Shown piece after piece: positions 1 to 7,466 of a stretch of 13,614 nucleotides of DNA. A program made the position numbers and the translations under genes. The notes beneath the pieces were generated by a model. It was not told the origin of the DNA and made no database searches. It saw only the letters and a program-made list of their open reading frames with translations. This DNA comes from Bacteroidota bacterium (GTDB lineage Bacteria; Bacteroidota; Bacteroidia; Flavobacteriales; Flavobacteriaceae): NCBI GenBank assembly GCA_021793135.1, contig JAJYTI010000042.1:1-13614 (forward strand), in the 5' to 3' direction. Within the stretch, counting starts at the first letter, position 1, and every line of letters starts with the position of its first letter.

Positions 1-350
1 TTTCCATCATCCTATGGCTCATGATTTTCTCTTTCTTGGCAGGAATATTTTCATTTAATTTCGAGGAAATTGGATTTTTCTTCATCTTTTTATTGGCGAT
101 TTTAGAACCAATAAAAATCAATTATAATATAAAAGAAATAGAAAGAAAAAAAATGTGGATTAGCAATATAAAACTTTTCTTCGTTTCACTATTTTTTATA
201 TTTCTTGCTAGTATAATACAAGAATTAACGGTAGAAGACTATTCGGATAGTATTCTATATGTCTATATCTATGCATTTCTTTATTATGCTTATTTAACCT
301 TTACAAACATTATAGAACTTAAAACTTCGTTGAAGAAATACCAAAATTAA
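1..350 (+). CDS. Multi-pass membrane protein, 5' partial, function unknown
   Basis: The reading frame is open to the left edge: the codons before the ATG at 21 read S-I-I-L-W-L, which is hydrophobic and continuous with what follows. The gene therefore probably begins outside the window, and the ATG at 21 is an internal methionine. The visible part has about four hydrophobic segments: one at the left edge, one just after it (FFFIFLLAI), one in the middle (LFFVSLFFIFLASI) and one near the C-terminus (YVYIYAFLYYAYLTF). A basic, lysine-rich loop (EIERKKMW) lies between the second and third. It looks like an inner-membrane protein with several helices. I recognise no family and see no catalytic motif. 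It is followed by an 89-bp gap before a lipoprotein gene on the same strand, so co-transcription is possible but not shown. Confidence 0.6.
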   Translation, partial: SIILWLMIFSFLAGIFSFNFEEIGFFFIFLLAILEPIKINYNIKEIERKKMWISNIKLFFVSLFFIFLASIIQELTVEDYSDSILYVYIYAFLYYAYLTFTNIIELKTSLKKYQN

Positions 351-439
351 CACCTGCAATTTCCTAAGCCATCTTGCAAGCTTTTCAAATTATTCAAAAA
401 TAAATTATGTAAATTTAGCAGGATGTAAAACATAATAGA

Positions 440-850
440 ATGAAATATCTTAGCCTTTTTTTAATCACAATTATGTTATATGCTTGTAATAAGGATGAAG
501 ATATCCCCCAATTACATTCCGAAATTTATGGCACATGGCATTTAAAAACATCAATGAACGGTATCGACGGCTCCACTACATATTATCCGGAAGATACGGG
601 AGAACATATTGCATTAGTGATTAAAACTAACGATAGTTTGCATGTTATTTTGAATGATAAAATAGAAAACTCTGGCACCTATGAAATTATACAAAAAGAG
701 AGTTTGATTTATAGAAAAGAGAAGGATTTCATTTATTATAAAAATGCAGATAATACAGACACCTTTGAATTTATTATTAAACTTGAATCCGATAATTTAA
801 TCATAGAACAAGATGCTTATGATGGACAAGGTTGGTTGTTTCAAAGATAA
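440..850 (+). CDS. Small lipoprotein, lipocalin-like, likely surface-exposed
   Basis: This 136-residue protein begins with a short lipoprotein signal peptide. A hydrophobic stretch ends in the lipobox L-Y-A-C, with the acylated cysteine at residue 16. The residues just after it are N-K-D-E-D, a lysine followed by acidic residues, which resembles the lipoprotein export signal that sends Bacteroidota lipoproteins to the cell surface. The mature part contains GTWHL near residues 31-35 and alternating beta-type segments with repeated I/L-x-D/E patterns. This is the look of the small lipocalin-like lipoproteins common in flavobacteria, which begin with a GxW motif. No ligand can be predicted. The ATG at 440 is well placed for the signal peptide. 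The only possible promoter upstream (TAAATTTA near 410-417) is a weak match. It converges with the EIIC-like gene. Confidence 0.75.
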   Translation: MKYLSLFLITIMLYACNKDEDIPQLHSEIYGTWHLKTSMNGIDGSTTYYPEDTGEHIALVIKTNDSLHVILNDKIENSGTYEIIQKESLIYRKEKDFIYYKNADNTDTFEFIIKLESDNLIIEQDAYDGQGWLFQR

Positions 851-1015
851 AATCGGAAGTAGAAAAATTTTCAATCAGTTAGTTTAAAACTTTTATTTGT
901 TTTAACTCTATATTCCATCTAACAGAAAATAAAAGATGATAGCAAGCTTTATAAGCTAACAGATTTCTCAATAAGCTACCATTTTTTCGAAATGATGATG
1001 ATATGTAAAAACCTA
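851..1015. other. Convergent gap with weak hairpins, no clear terminator
   Basis: This 165-bp gap lies between two convergent genes. Three modest inverted repeats are visible: an imperfect AGTTTAAAAC/GTTTTAACT pair (881-890 and 899-907), AGCTT-TAT-AAGCT at 945-957, and TATGTAA/TTACATA (1002-1008 and 1016-1022), which overlaps the stop codon of the EIIC-like gene. None has a GC-rich stem followed by a long T run. They may still serve as termination or RNA-end structures. No small reading frame with a plausible start stands out. Confidence 0.3.
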
Positions 1016-2038
1016 TTACATAATCTTCATATCGCCATCTTTAATCCAGTTTTTACGCTTCATTAAATAATAAAAGAAATAAGACAATATAGCTGGAAGT
1101 AAAAATTGTAAAATTATAATATAAAGTAATATAGTAGAGGATGACTGTTCAAATTTCATAGCATTATAAGATCCTATTTGTCCTACCAATCCGCATGTAC
1201 CCATGCCTGATTCTAAAGCTGTATTTTTCATATTAAAAAACAAAATCGCAATAGGCCCAATAATAGCAGAGGCTAAGCTGGGAGGAATCCAGATTCTCCA
1301 GTTTTTATATATATTCGGCATCTGAAGCATACTTGTTCCTAACCCTTGCGCCAAAACTCCTTTAAGTCCATTATCTTTATAACTAATAGTGGCAAACCCA
1401 ATCATTTGCGCACAACATCCTATCGTTGCAACTCCTGCAGCTAGACCATCTAATTCTAACATAAGACAAATGGCTGCTGACGAAATGGGTAACGTAAGAG
1501 TCATTCCCACAATTACTGCTACTACAATACCCATAATAATAGGACGAGACATAGTTGCCAAGGTAATAATCTCGCCAATACTTTGCATTAATAACTGAAC
1601 TGTTGGCCCTATAATTTCTGCTAATAATACTCCAATCAATACAGTAACTATTGGGGTAACTACAATATCTATACGTGTTTCTTTGGAAATTAACTTACCT
1701 ACCTCTGTTGCGACTATAGCAGTTAAAAAAACGGTTAATGGCCCACCTAATTGATAAGCCGCTACCCCAACCACAGCAGAAGAAAATAACACTAATTGTG
1801 GAGCCCGCAAACTGTATGCTATAGCTATAGCAATGGCAGGTCCTGTAGCTTGTTGTGCAACAGACCAAAGGGTCTCTTTCAAGAAATAAATATTAAACTC
1901 CTCTCCTACCGTTTTTAGAATGGTACCCACTAATAGTGTAGCAAATAAACCATAAGCCATCGCACCCATAGCATCTACAAAATATTTACGTGGGGAAAGC
2001 TCTACATTCTTACGATGAAGAAAAGTTTTTAAATTCAT
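1016..2038 (-). CDS. PTS EIIC-type membrane permease (PTS_EIIC_2-like), orphan
   Basis: This 340-residue polytopic membrane protein has roughly eight to ten hydrophobic segments. The cytoplasmic N-terminus (NLKTFLHRKNVELSPRKY) leads into a first helix with GAMAYGLFATLLVG. Further recognisable stretches are AAYQLGGPL, KNWRIWIPPSLASAIIGP and GMGTCGLVGQIG, which I associate with the PTS_EIIC_2 family of putative sugar-transport EIIC proteins. The length is usual for that family. A classical EIIC passes a sugar that is phosphorylated by a partner EIIB, but no EIIB, EIIA, HPr or EI gene is visible here. Most Bacteroidota are not known for a complete sugar PTS, so transport without phosphorylation or a different substrate is possible. 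The start is the ATG at 2036-2038, preceded by an A/T-rich leader with no Shine-Dalgarno site. The family call is fairly secure; the substrate is unknown. Confidence 0.75.
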   Translation of the reverse strand: MNLKTFLHRKNVELSPRKYFVDAMGAMAYGLFATLLVGTILKTVGEEFNIYFLKETLWSVAQQATGPAIAIAIAYSLRAPQLVLFSSAVVGVAAYQLGGPLTVFLTAIVATEVGKLISKETRIDIVVTPIVTVLIGVLLAEIIGPTVQLLMQSIGEIITLATMSRPIIMGIVVAVIVGMTLTLPISSAAICLMLELDGLAAGVATIGCCAQMIGFATISYKDNGLKGVLAQGLGTSMLQMPNIYKNWRIWIPPSLASAIIGPIAILFFNMKNTALESGMGTCGLVGQIGSYNAMKFEQSSSTILLYIIILQFLLPAILSYFFYYLMKRKNWIKDGDMKIM

Positions 2039-2409
2039 CTTAATTATTTGTGTTCATAATTTATTATCTAAAAATAGAATAGTATTATTTACAAATTAAT
2101 GAAAAATCATGGAGTAGTTTTAGGAGAATTTGAATAATAAAATAATGAATAGGCTATTATAGTGTTTGCAGTGGAACATGTGATATATATGCCATCTTTT
2201 AATAAGAAATAGATTTTTAATTGCTCTTTTATAAAATTTAGAAAAAATGATATATATTTACGTATAAGCAACTATTCTAAAATCATAAACATTTACAATT
2301 ATTCTATACATTTAAGTAATTGTATTATTACTGAAACTCTGCAAATTGCTACAGAATAGAAGTACAAAACAGAAAAGAAACTGTACTTAATAATGCCTAA
2401 GTTTTAAAT
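2039..2409. other. Long divergent intergenic region
   Basis: This 371-bp, very AT-rich gap separates the divergent EIIC-like and antiporter genes and must hold both promoters. No perfect TAnnTTTG box was found; TATATTTA at 2253-2260 is the nearest on the plus strand. A 7-bp inverted repeat sits just before the antiporter (2360-2388). I see no open reading frame with a convincing start, no tRNA and no mobile element remnant. Confidence 0.4.
2360..2388. repeat. Inverted repeat in the antiporter leader
   Basis: AAGTACA (2360-2366) and TGTACTT (2382-2388) are perfect reverse complements around a 15-nt purine-rich spacer, ending 21 nt before the antiporter start codon. It could be a protein-binding site or an RNA hairpin affecting translation. 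A 7-bp match in AT-rich DNA can also occur by chance. Confidence 0.35.
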
Positions 2410-3363
2410 ATGATACTATCTTCAATTTTAATAATAATCGGGTTTACAAGCTTAATTTTTGGAGCTAATTGGCTTGTTGATGGAGCTTCTTCTTTAGCAA
2501 AAAAGAATAATATTTCTGATTTAGTTATTGGGTTGACAATAGTTGCTTTCGGTACTTCTGCTCCTGAGCTAGTAGTTAACTCTGTTGCGGCATTTAACGG
2601 GCTATCAGATATAGTTTTTGGAAATATTATTGGCAGTAATAACTTCAACCTATTTGTAATACTCGGTATAGCTGGTTTAATATATCCTATTACGGTGCAA
2701 TCTTCCACTGCTTGGAGAGAAATTCCAATATCACTTATAGTAACGTTATTATTACTACTACTTGCAAATAACTTTTTTATAACTCAAAATCTTAAAATTT
2801 CAAGATTGGATGGTATTATTTTACTTTTTGGATTTTGTGGTTTTTTATATTATGTTTTCAATCAATTTAAAAAAGAAGGAACGGAAGTAATTGCCACTAC
2901 AAACAAATCCAACTATAAAATTTGGGGGTTAATAATCATTGGAATAGCTGGTTTAATAATAGGCGGAAAGTTAGTTGTTGATCATAGCATAAATGTTGCT
3001 ATGGAATTAGGTGTAAGTCAAAAGATAATTGGATTGACTATTATCGCTGCCGGAACTTCTTTACCCGAATTAATGACTTCTATAGTTGCAGCTATTAAAA
3101 AAAATAGCGACATCGCAATTGGGAATGTCATTGGATCAAATATTTTTAATATATTATTAATTATTTCCATTAGTTCATTTGTAAGACCAATCGATTATAA
3201 CCCAGATTTCAATCAAGATATTTTAATTTTAATTGCAGGAACTGTATTTCTGCTAATAACGATGTTTACAGGAAAAAGAAAAAAACTGGACAGATGGGAA
3301 GCACTTATTTTGTTGAGTTTCTACTTAATTTACACAACGTATTTAATATCAAAAGAAATATAA
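2410..3363 (+). CDS. Calcium/sodium antiporter (CaCA family, YrbG/CaxA-like)
   Basis: This 317-residue inner-membrane cation exchanger most likely exports Ca2+ in exchange for Na+ or H+. It shows the two inverted alpha repeats that define the CaCA superfamily. The first has GTSAPE at residues 48-53 and GNIIGSNNFN at 71-80. The second has GTSLPE at 215-220 and GNVIGSNIFN at 238-247. The acidic residues E53 and E220 correspond to the cation-coordinating glutamates of prokaryotic exchangers such as NCX_Mj. About ten hydrophobic helices are present, with a short hydrophilic central loop near residues 155-170 (FKKEGTEVIATTNKSN). Length and repeat spacing are normal for a bacterial two-repeat exchanger, with no sign of damage. 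The ATG at 2410 fits because the first helix begins immediately. It converges on the next lipoprotein gene with only 19 bp between stops. Ion specificity is inferred from the family. Confidence 0.92.
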   Translation: MILSSILIIIGFTSLIFGANWLVDGASSLAKKNNISDLVIGLTIVAFGTSAPELVVNSVAAFNGLSDIVFGNIIGSNNFNLFVILGIAGLIYPITVQSSTAWREIPISLIVTLLLLLLANNFFITQNLKISRLDGIILLFGFCGFLYYVFNQFKKEGTEVIATTNKSNYKIWGLIIIGIAGLIIGGKLVVDHSINVAMELGVSQKIIGLTIIAAGTSLPELMTSIVAAIKKNSDIAIGNVIGSNIFNILLIISISSFVRPIDYNPDFNQDILILIAGTVFLLITMFTGKRKKLDRWEALILLSFYLIYTTYLISKEI

Positions 3364-3382
3364 TTATAAAGATATAGCAATC

Positions 3383-3991
3383 TTAATTTTTCGAATGGAA
3401 GTTATCGTAAAATGGAATATAGAATTGTTGTGGTTCTTTTCCTTTTCCAAGAATTATTACACCTTGACAAACTTCATCGTCATCTATTTCAAATCCGATT
3501 CCGTCATTATCAACGTATAGTGAATAAGCCTCCTCTTCTTCTATATATATTCCAATTTCTTCAACATTAAAATTATCCTGAATTTCTTTTAAGGAACTAT
3601 TCTTTCCAATATTTTGTTTGGTGCGAAATAAATCTGACCGACTGCGAATTGCTTTAATTCTACTAAAATCTTCTACACCCATTTTCTGAGATGTGAATAT
3701 GGATAGCGTACCATTTTTCACATCATTCCATGTCATTAATGCTTTTCCCATTGCTGCATTGCTAAAATCAGGCTCTCCAAGTTTTGCAAGCAAAGGCTTT
3801 ACATCTTTTTCAAGTTGAATCCCTCCTATTTGCTTATTTGGAATTATTAAGTGTTCCGACGCAACGGTAATTTCTTCTTTATCTTTTATTTTTTGAGAAG
3901 TAACGGTTTGATTTTTATCTGTTTGCTTAGTTTGGTCGTTTTTACAACTTAGGAAAATAAAAAAGACAAATGTTAAAAATAGATATCGCAT
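3383..3991 (-). CDS. Lipoprotein of unknown function
   Basis: This 202-residue protein begins with a signal peptide of strongly hydrophobic residues ending in the lipobox F-L-S-C, with the cysteine at residue 16. A lysine/glutamine/threonine-rich linker of about 30 residues follows. The folded part has a segment GGIQLEKDVKPLLAKLGEPD (residues 56-75). Its G-x-x-L-x-x-x-x-x-x-x-x-LG-x-PD pattern resembles domains of small envelope lipoproteins that help assemble or bind other envelope proteins. A second segment with a similar helix start (GKNSSLKEIQDNF) leads into a beta-rich, very acidic C-terminal part. The residues after the cysteine (K-N-D-Q) are a weak match to a surface-export signal. It appears to be a single-gene unit facing the antiporter. 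I cannot assign a function, and the domain resemblance is only suggestive. Confidence 0.7.
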   Translation of the reverse strand: MRYLFLTFVFFIFLSCKNDQTKQTDKNQTVTSQKIKDKEEITVASEHLIIPNKQIGGIQLEKDVKPLLAKLGEPDFSNAAMGKALMTWNDVKNGTLSIFTSQKMGVEDFSRIKAIRSRSDLFRTKQNIGKNSSLKEIQDNFNVEEIGIYIEEEEAYSLYVDNDGIGFEIDDDEVCQGVIILGKGKEPQQFYIPFYDNFHSKN

Positions 3992-4088
3992 AATAAGAAG
4001 TTTAAAAGGCTGTTACTAAAGATATGATTTTTTCATTCTTTCTAATTGCTATATGATGTTAAACCTATCCTTTAAAACTCTAGAATAC

Positions 4089-4106
4089 AGTTAATTTATA
4101 TTAACT
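4089..4106. repeat. AT-rich inverted repeat AGTTAAT-TTAT-ATTAACT
   Basis: Perfect 7-bp arms (4089-4095 and 4100-4106) with a 4-nt loop lie in the 288-bp gap between two minus-strand genes, about 100 bp upstream of the lipoprotein start. It may be an operator or a weak hairpin. The gap otherwise holds no reading frame that I can support; TATCTTTA on the minus strand (4017-4024) is a near match to a -7 box for the lipoprotein. Confidence 0.25.
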
Positions 4107-4279
4107 CTTTTATATTAGTAGTATATCGTTTAGACCTAAACTCTTTTTTCTCCTCAAAAACAACTTTTTAATTCTCTTAAGACTAACAAATACATTATAG
4201 TATTCTGTTAAAATTCTACAATTAATCCATTACATTATCGGACGTGAATTCGGAAAGCAATCGAAAATCTATTATTTAC

Positions 4280-5197
4280 TTACGAAACAGCTTCTTTAAG
4301 TAAATCTTTAATAGCTGCATCTACATTTACATACTCAAACTCAAAACCTTGTTTTTTTAATCTATCGGAATAAACAAGTTGACCATCTATTGCCAACGTT
4401 GCCATTCTACCTAATACAATACGCAATATAAATCTTGGAACTTTTGGTGCCCAAAGTTGTTTATTAAGATGCTCGGCTATACGTTTGGTCATATAAGAAT
4501 TAGTCACTGGACTTGGTGCTACCGCATTAATTACACCTTGCACTCCTTCCTTAACGCAATGCATATATATAGACGCTATGTCCTTTATATGTATCCATGA
4601 CATCCATTGTTTTCCATTGCCTAAAGGAGAACCAATTCCCATCTTTATAGGTTTTACTAATTTCGGGAAAGCACCTTCCTCCCTATCCAACACCACACCA
4701 GTACGAATAGTTGCTACTCGTATACCCAATTCAGTAAATCTATTGGCTGCTGCTTCCCAATCTTGCACTACTTTCCCTAAAAAGGAATGATCTACTTCGA
4801 GATTTTCTTCAGTATACATCTCGGTGTAAGATGGCGGATAGATTCCTACAGCACTTGCAGATACATAATGTGTTACTTGATTTGAATGATCACGAAGAGT
4901 TTGAAAAATTAAATTAGTTGAATCGATACGACTGTTATAAATTTCTTTTCTATTAGATGGTGTCCAACGATTAGAAACATTCATTCCAGCCAAATTAATT
5001 ATCGCTGTAACATCTTCAAAAGCTTTTACATCGATAACACCTTCTTTTGGGTTCCAATAAAACCCTTTATAATTATTAAAATCTTGAATCTTAGATTTGG
5101 AAGTGGTAAGATAATGCACCTTAATACCTTCTTCGTGACATAAAGCTACCAGCTCTTTTCCAATTAATCCTGTTGCTCCTGCTATAAGTATGTGCAT
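4280..5197 (-). CDS. TIGR01777-type NAD(P)-binding epimerase-like protein
   Basis: This 305-residue soluble protein of the extended short-chain dehydrogenase/epimerase group is related to E. coli YfcH and eukaryotic SDR39U1. The Rossmann glycine motif G-A-T-G-L-I-G lies at residues 7-13. The stretch INLAGMNVSNRWTPSNRKEI is a hallmark of this subfamily: NLAG lies next to the nucleotide site and NRW lies near the substrate pocket. SASAVGIYPP holds the catalytic-type Ser and a Tyr in the position of the YxxxK region, although the classical lysine is not obvious. The C-terminal 50 residues (LWAPKVPRFILRIVLG onward) are the DUF1731-like domain usual for these proteins. The physiological substrate of this subfamily is not established. 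It lies 74 bp downstream of mnmD on the same strand, so an operon is likely. An inverted repeat sits directly before its start codon. Confidence 0.88.
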   Translation of the reverse strand: MHILIAGATGLIGKELVALCHEEGIKVHYLTTSKSKIQDFNNYKGFYWNPKEGVIDVKAFEDVTAIINLAGMNVSNRWTPSNRKEIYNSRIDSTNLIFQTLRDHSNQVTHYVSASAVGIYPPSYTEMYTEENLEVDHSFLGKVVQDWEAAANRFTELGIRVATIRTGVVLDREEGAFPKLVKPIKMGIGSPLGNGKQWMSWIHIKDIASIYMHCVKEGVQGVINAVAPSPVTNSYMTKRIAEHLNKQLWAPKVPRFILRIVLGRMATLAIDGQLVYSDRLKKQGFEFEYVNVDAAIKDLLKEAVS

Positions 5198-5205
5198 ACC
5201 TTTTA

Positions 5206-5229
5206 TTTTTTGGTAAAAATACCAAAAAA
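5206..5229. repeat. Perfect inverted repeat before the TIGR01777 gene start
   Basis: TTTTTTGGTA (5206-5215) and TACCAAAAAA (5220-5229) form a perfect 10-bp palindrome with a 4-nt loop, ending 8 nt before the start codon at 5197 on the minus strand. In the mRNA it would fold next to the ribosome-binding region. As DNA, the GGTA-n4-TACC core could be an operator. In the minus-strand direction no T-tract follows the 3' arm, so a terminator for mnmD is less likely. Confidence 0.5.
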
Positions 5230-5271
5230 GCTCTTGAAATGCATATTTGTTAACGCAAGATTGGCAGCTTA

Positions 5272-5946
5272 CTAGCCAATCTTAATAGCTCTTAACATCT
5301 CTCTTTTTCCTGGAGGACCAGGCAAGCGTTCTACTGTAAAACCAACTTCCTGCATGGTTCTGCGCACTGCTCCTTTTGCTGAATAAGTTACTAATACACC
5401 ATTTGGTTTAAGGGCTAGATACATTTGCTGAAAAATAGGTTTCTCCCACAATTCTGGTTGTACTCTTGGTCCGAAAGCGTCAAAATAAATTAAATGAAAC
5501 TTTTCGGATTCTTGAAAGTCTTCAAACCGAATATTTTTCTTAGTTAAATAAAAAGTATCGGATATCTTTTCTCTTTGCTCCCAAGCAGAACTATGCAATT
5601 TAGTATACACCTTATTATCCATATTTAACTGCTCAGAAAAGTTCAAATTATCGATTTCTTCCATAGCTACAGGATAAGCTTCTAATCCAGTATAGTCTAT
5701 AGATAGATTATCTATTTCCTTAGAAGAAATATAAGTTAAAAGTGCATTTAATCCTGTTCCAAATCCAATTTCAAGTATCGACAGGGGTTTATTAAGATTT
5801 GGATTACACACATACTGAAGTCCATGTTTTATAAATACATGTAAAGCTTCTTGAATAGCACCATGTTTAGAATGATATTGTTCATTCCATTGAGGAAGGT
5901 GTAAGGTAGTAGAACCATCGCCTGTTTTTAAAAGCTCTTTTTTCAA
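5272..5946 (-). CDS. mnmD: tRNA 5-methylaminomethyl-2-thiouridine methyltransferase MnmD
   Basis: This 224-residue SAM-dependent methyltransferase methylates the aminomethyl group on wobble uridine 34 of certain tRNAs, the last step to mnm5(s2)U. It corresponds to the N-terminal domain of E. coli MnmC (Methyltransf_30/DUF752) without the FAD oxidase domain, which is the usual stand-alone form. The N-terminal TGDGSTTLH and YHSKHGAIQEA are typical of the family. The SAM-binding motif I is ILEIGFGTGL at residues 57-66. FDAFGP at 155-160 contains the conserved catalytic-region Asp. The C-terminal LPGPPGKREMLRA is the family signature. The start appears to be TTG at 5946: it gives the expected M-K-K-E-L-L-K-T-G-D-G-S start, an in-frame stop lies about six codons upstream, and no ATG lies nearby. 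It is divergent from ilvE, with the TIGR01777-type gene downstream. Confidence 0.93.
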   Translation of the reverse strand: MKKELLKTGDGSTTLHLPQWNEQYHSKHGAIQEALHVFIKHGLQYVCNPNLNKPLSILEIGFGTGLNALLTYISSKEIDNLSIDYTGLEAYPVAMEEIDNLNFSEQLNMDNKVYTKLHSSAWEQREKISDTFYLTKKNIRFEDFQESEKFHLIYFDAFGPRVQPELWEKPIFQQMYLALKPNGVLVTYSAKGAVRRTMQEVGFTVERLPGPPGKREMLRAIKIG

Positions 5947-6111
5947 ATCGAATAATTGTATTTAATTTCTATGTCTCAAATTAAGTATAGGATAATGAAT
6001 TGTAATTTACCGAGTTAGTTGCTTTGTAACAAGCTTAAATTGACATTAATTATCAAAAAAGAAAAAAATAGACAATAACCGCCGAAATTATTGCAATGTT
6101 ATAAATAAATA

Positions 6112-6145
6112 TTGTTTCTAAAGCGCGTTATTTTGCTTATTTTTG
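6112..6145 (+). promoter_or_regulatory. Bacteroidota-type promoter for ilvE
   Basis: The -7 element TATTTTTG (6138-6145) matches the Bacteroidota consensus TAnnTTTG exactly. A -33 TTG lies at 6112-6114, a spacer of 23 nt, at the long end of the accepted range. Transcription would begin near 6150, giving an A/T-rich leader of under 20 nt before the ATG at 6168. Confidence 0.6.
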
Positions 6146-6167
6146 CTCAACCTAATTTAATATTATT

Positions 6168-7241
6168 ATGAGCTTATCCGAATATACGATTAAAATTGAT
6201 ACCGCGTCTACTTCTAAAATAGATCAAGTAGACTTTGAAAACCTTATTTTTGGTGCAAACTTCACTGATCACATGTTCACTTGTGATTATATTAATGGCA
6301 AATGGGAAAACCCAAAGATTACTCCATATGGAGATATTTCTATATCGCCTGCAGCAAAAGTTTTTCATTACGGACAAGCTATTTTTGAGGGGATGAAAGC
6401 ATTTAAAGATGATGAAGGTAAAATCTTTATGTTCCGCCCACAAGAAAACATTAAACGTTTTAATAAGTCTGCTGTTCGTTTGGCAATGCCAGAATTTCCA
6501 GAAGATTTATTTCTAGAGGCTTTAAAAAAGCTAATAAATTTAGATAGAGAATGGGTTAAACCAGGTTTTGGTAATGCATTATATATTCGTCCTTTTGCAA
6601 TTGCAACTCAATCTGGAGTACTAGCAAGTCCATCAGACCAATATAAAGTAATCATCCTTTTATCTCCAGTACAATCTTATTTCTCTGGTGAAGTAAAAGT
6701 AGAAGTAGCAGAAAAATATAGCCGTGCTGCCGATGGTGGTGTTGGTGCTGCAAAAGCAGCAGGTAACTACGCTGCACAATTCTACCCAACTAATTTGGCT
6801 GCAGAACGAGGATTCCAACAAGTAGTATGGACCGATTCTAGAGAACATAAATATTTAGAAGAAGCAGGTACGATGAATGTATTCTTCCGAATTAATGATA
6901 CATTAATCACTGCTCCTACTAGTGAGCGCATATTAGATGGTGTAACGCGTAAAAGTCTTATAAAAATTGCTGAAGAATTAGATATTCCCGTTGAAGTTCG
7001 TCGCATCAGCATAGATGAAATAACTGAAGCTTCGGAAAAAGGAGAATTAAAAGAAATTTTTGGTTCGGGAACTGCAGCAGTAATTAGTCCTGTATCGGCA
7101 ATTAGTTATAAAGGTATAGAATATAAACTTCCAAAAATCGAAGAAGAAAAGAAGTATAGCAACATCTTAAAACAGAAGATTATGGATATTCAGTATAATA
7201 AGTGTGAGGACACTTATAACTGGAGAGTAGAAGTAAAATAA
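6168..7241 (+). CDS. ilvE: Branched-chain amino acid aminotransferase
   Basis: This 357-residue PLP-dependent aminotransferase of fold type IV is a cytosolic enzyme that interconverts Leu, Ile and Val with their 2-oxo acids, using glutamate/2-oxoglutarate. It belongs to the longer, eukaryote-like class II BCAT group, as shown by its length and motifs. FHYGQAIFEGMKAF lies around residues 66-79. The catalytic lysine is probably K196 in AAKAAGNYA, matching the K-x-G-G-N-Y region of BCATs. EAGTMNVFF follows at about 232-240, and GSGTAAVISPV near 300 binds the cofactor phosphate. The ATG at 6168 sits under 25 nt downstream of a consensus promoter. A small membrane-protein gene follows after 10 bp, so the two are probably one transcript ending at the tandem terminators near 7467-7559. 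It diverges from mnmD. No anomalies were seen. Confidence 0.95.
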   Translation: MSLSEYTIKIDTASTSKIDQVDFENLIFGANFTDHMFTCDYINGKWENPKITPYGDISISPAAKVFHYGQAIFEGMKAFKDDEGKIFMFRPQENIKRFNKSAVRLAMPEFPEDLFLEALKKLINLDREWVKPGFGNALYIRPFAIATQSGVLASPSDQYKVIILLSPVQSYFSGEVKVEVAEKYSRAADGGVGAAKAAGNYAAQFYPTNLAAERGFQQVVWTDSREHKYLEEAGTMNVFFRINDTLITAPTSERILDGVTRKSLIKIAEELDIPVEVRRISIDEITEASEKGELKEIFGSGTAAVISPVSAISYKGIEYKLPKIEEEKKYSNILKQKIMDIQYNKCEDTYNWRVEVK

Positions 7242-7251
7242 CCTAGATACG

Positions 7252-7446
7252 ATGTTTACAACAAACCAAATAATCTTTGCGGCAATCTCTTTTGTTGTCT
7301 TCGTTGTTGCAATGTTTTTCTTATATAAAAAAGATAAACCTATGCACAACAAGCATTACAAAGGTTCTATTTGGGTGCTTTTAGGATTTATTATATTTAT
7401 AGTGCTTTTATTAGTTCTAAAAACCAGTCTTAAAGCGTATCAATAG
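7252..7446 (+). CDS. Small two-helix membrane protein, unknown function
   Basis: This 64-residue protein has two hydrophobic helices: about residues 6-24 (QIIFAAISFVVFVVAMFFL) and 40-58 (IWVLLGFIIFIVLLLVLK). They are joined by a basic loop (YKKDKPMHNKHYKG). By the positive-inside rule the loop should be cytoplasmic, with both ends outside. It begins 10 bp after the ilvE stop and ends just before a strong terminator, so it is almost certainly co-transcribed with ilvE. The small size and operon position suggest a real conserved small protein, not a shadow frame. I do not recognise a family, and a role in amino acid metabolism would be a guess from position alone. Confidence 0.7.
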   Translation: MFTTNQIIFAAISFVVFVVAMFFLYKKDKPMHNKHYKGSIWVLLGFIIFIVLLLVLKTSLKAYQ

Positions 7447-7466
7447 ACACATTTAGTATATAATAT

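Noticed and set aside
945..957. AGCTT-TAT-AAGCT hairpin as terminator of the first lipoprotein gene.
   Set aside because: The stem is only 5 bp and no T run follows it in either direction, so it falls short of a Rho-independent terminator.
1389..1598. Plus-strand reading frame opposite the EIIC-like gene.
   Set aside because: It is a shadow frame within a well-supported membrane-protein gene. The same applies to the opposite-strand frames inside the antiporter, TIGR01777-type, ilvE, DPP III and SRPBCC genes.
7410..7446. The C-termini of the first membrane protein (LKTSLKKYQN) and of the 64-residue protein (LKTSLKAYQ) look alike.
   Set aside because: The match is under ten residues of common amino acids after a hydrophobic helix, and the rest of the two proteins does not align by eye. 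Chance is the simplest explanation.
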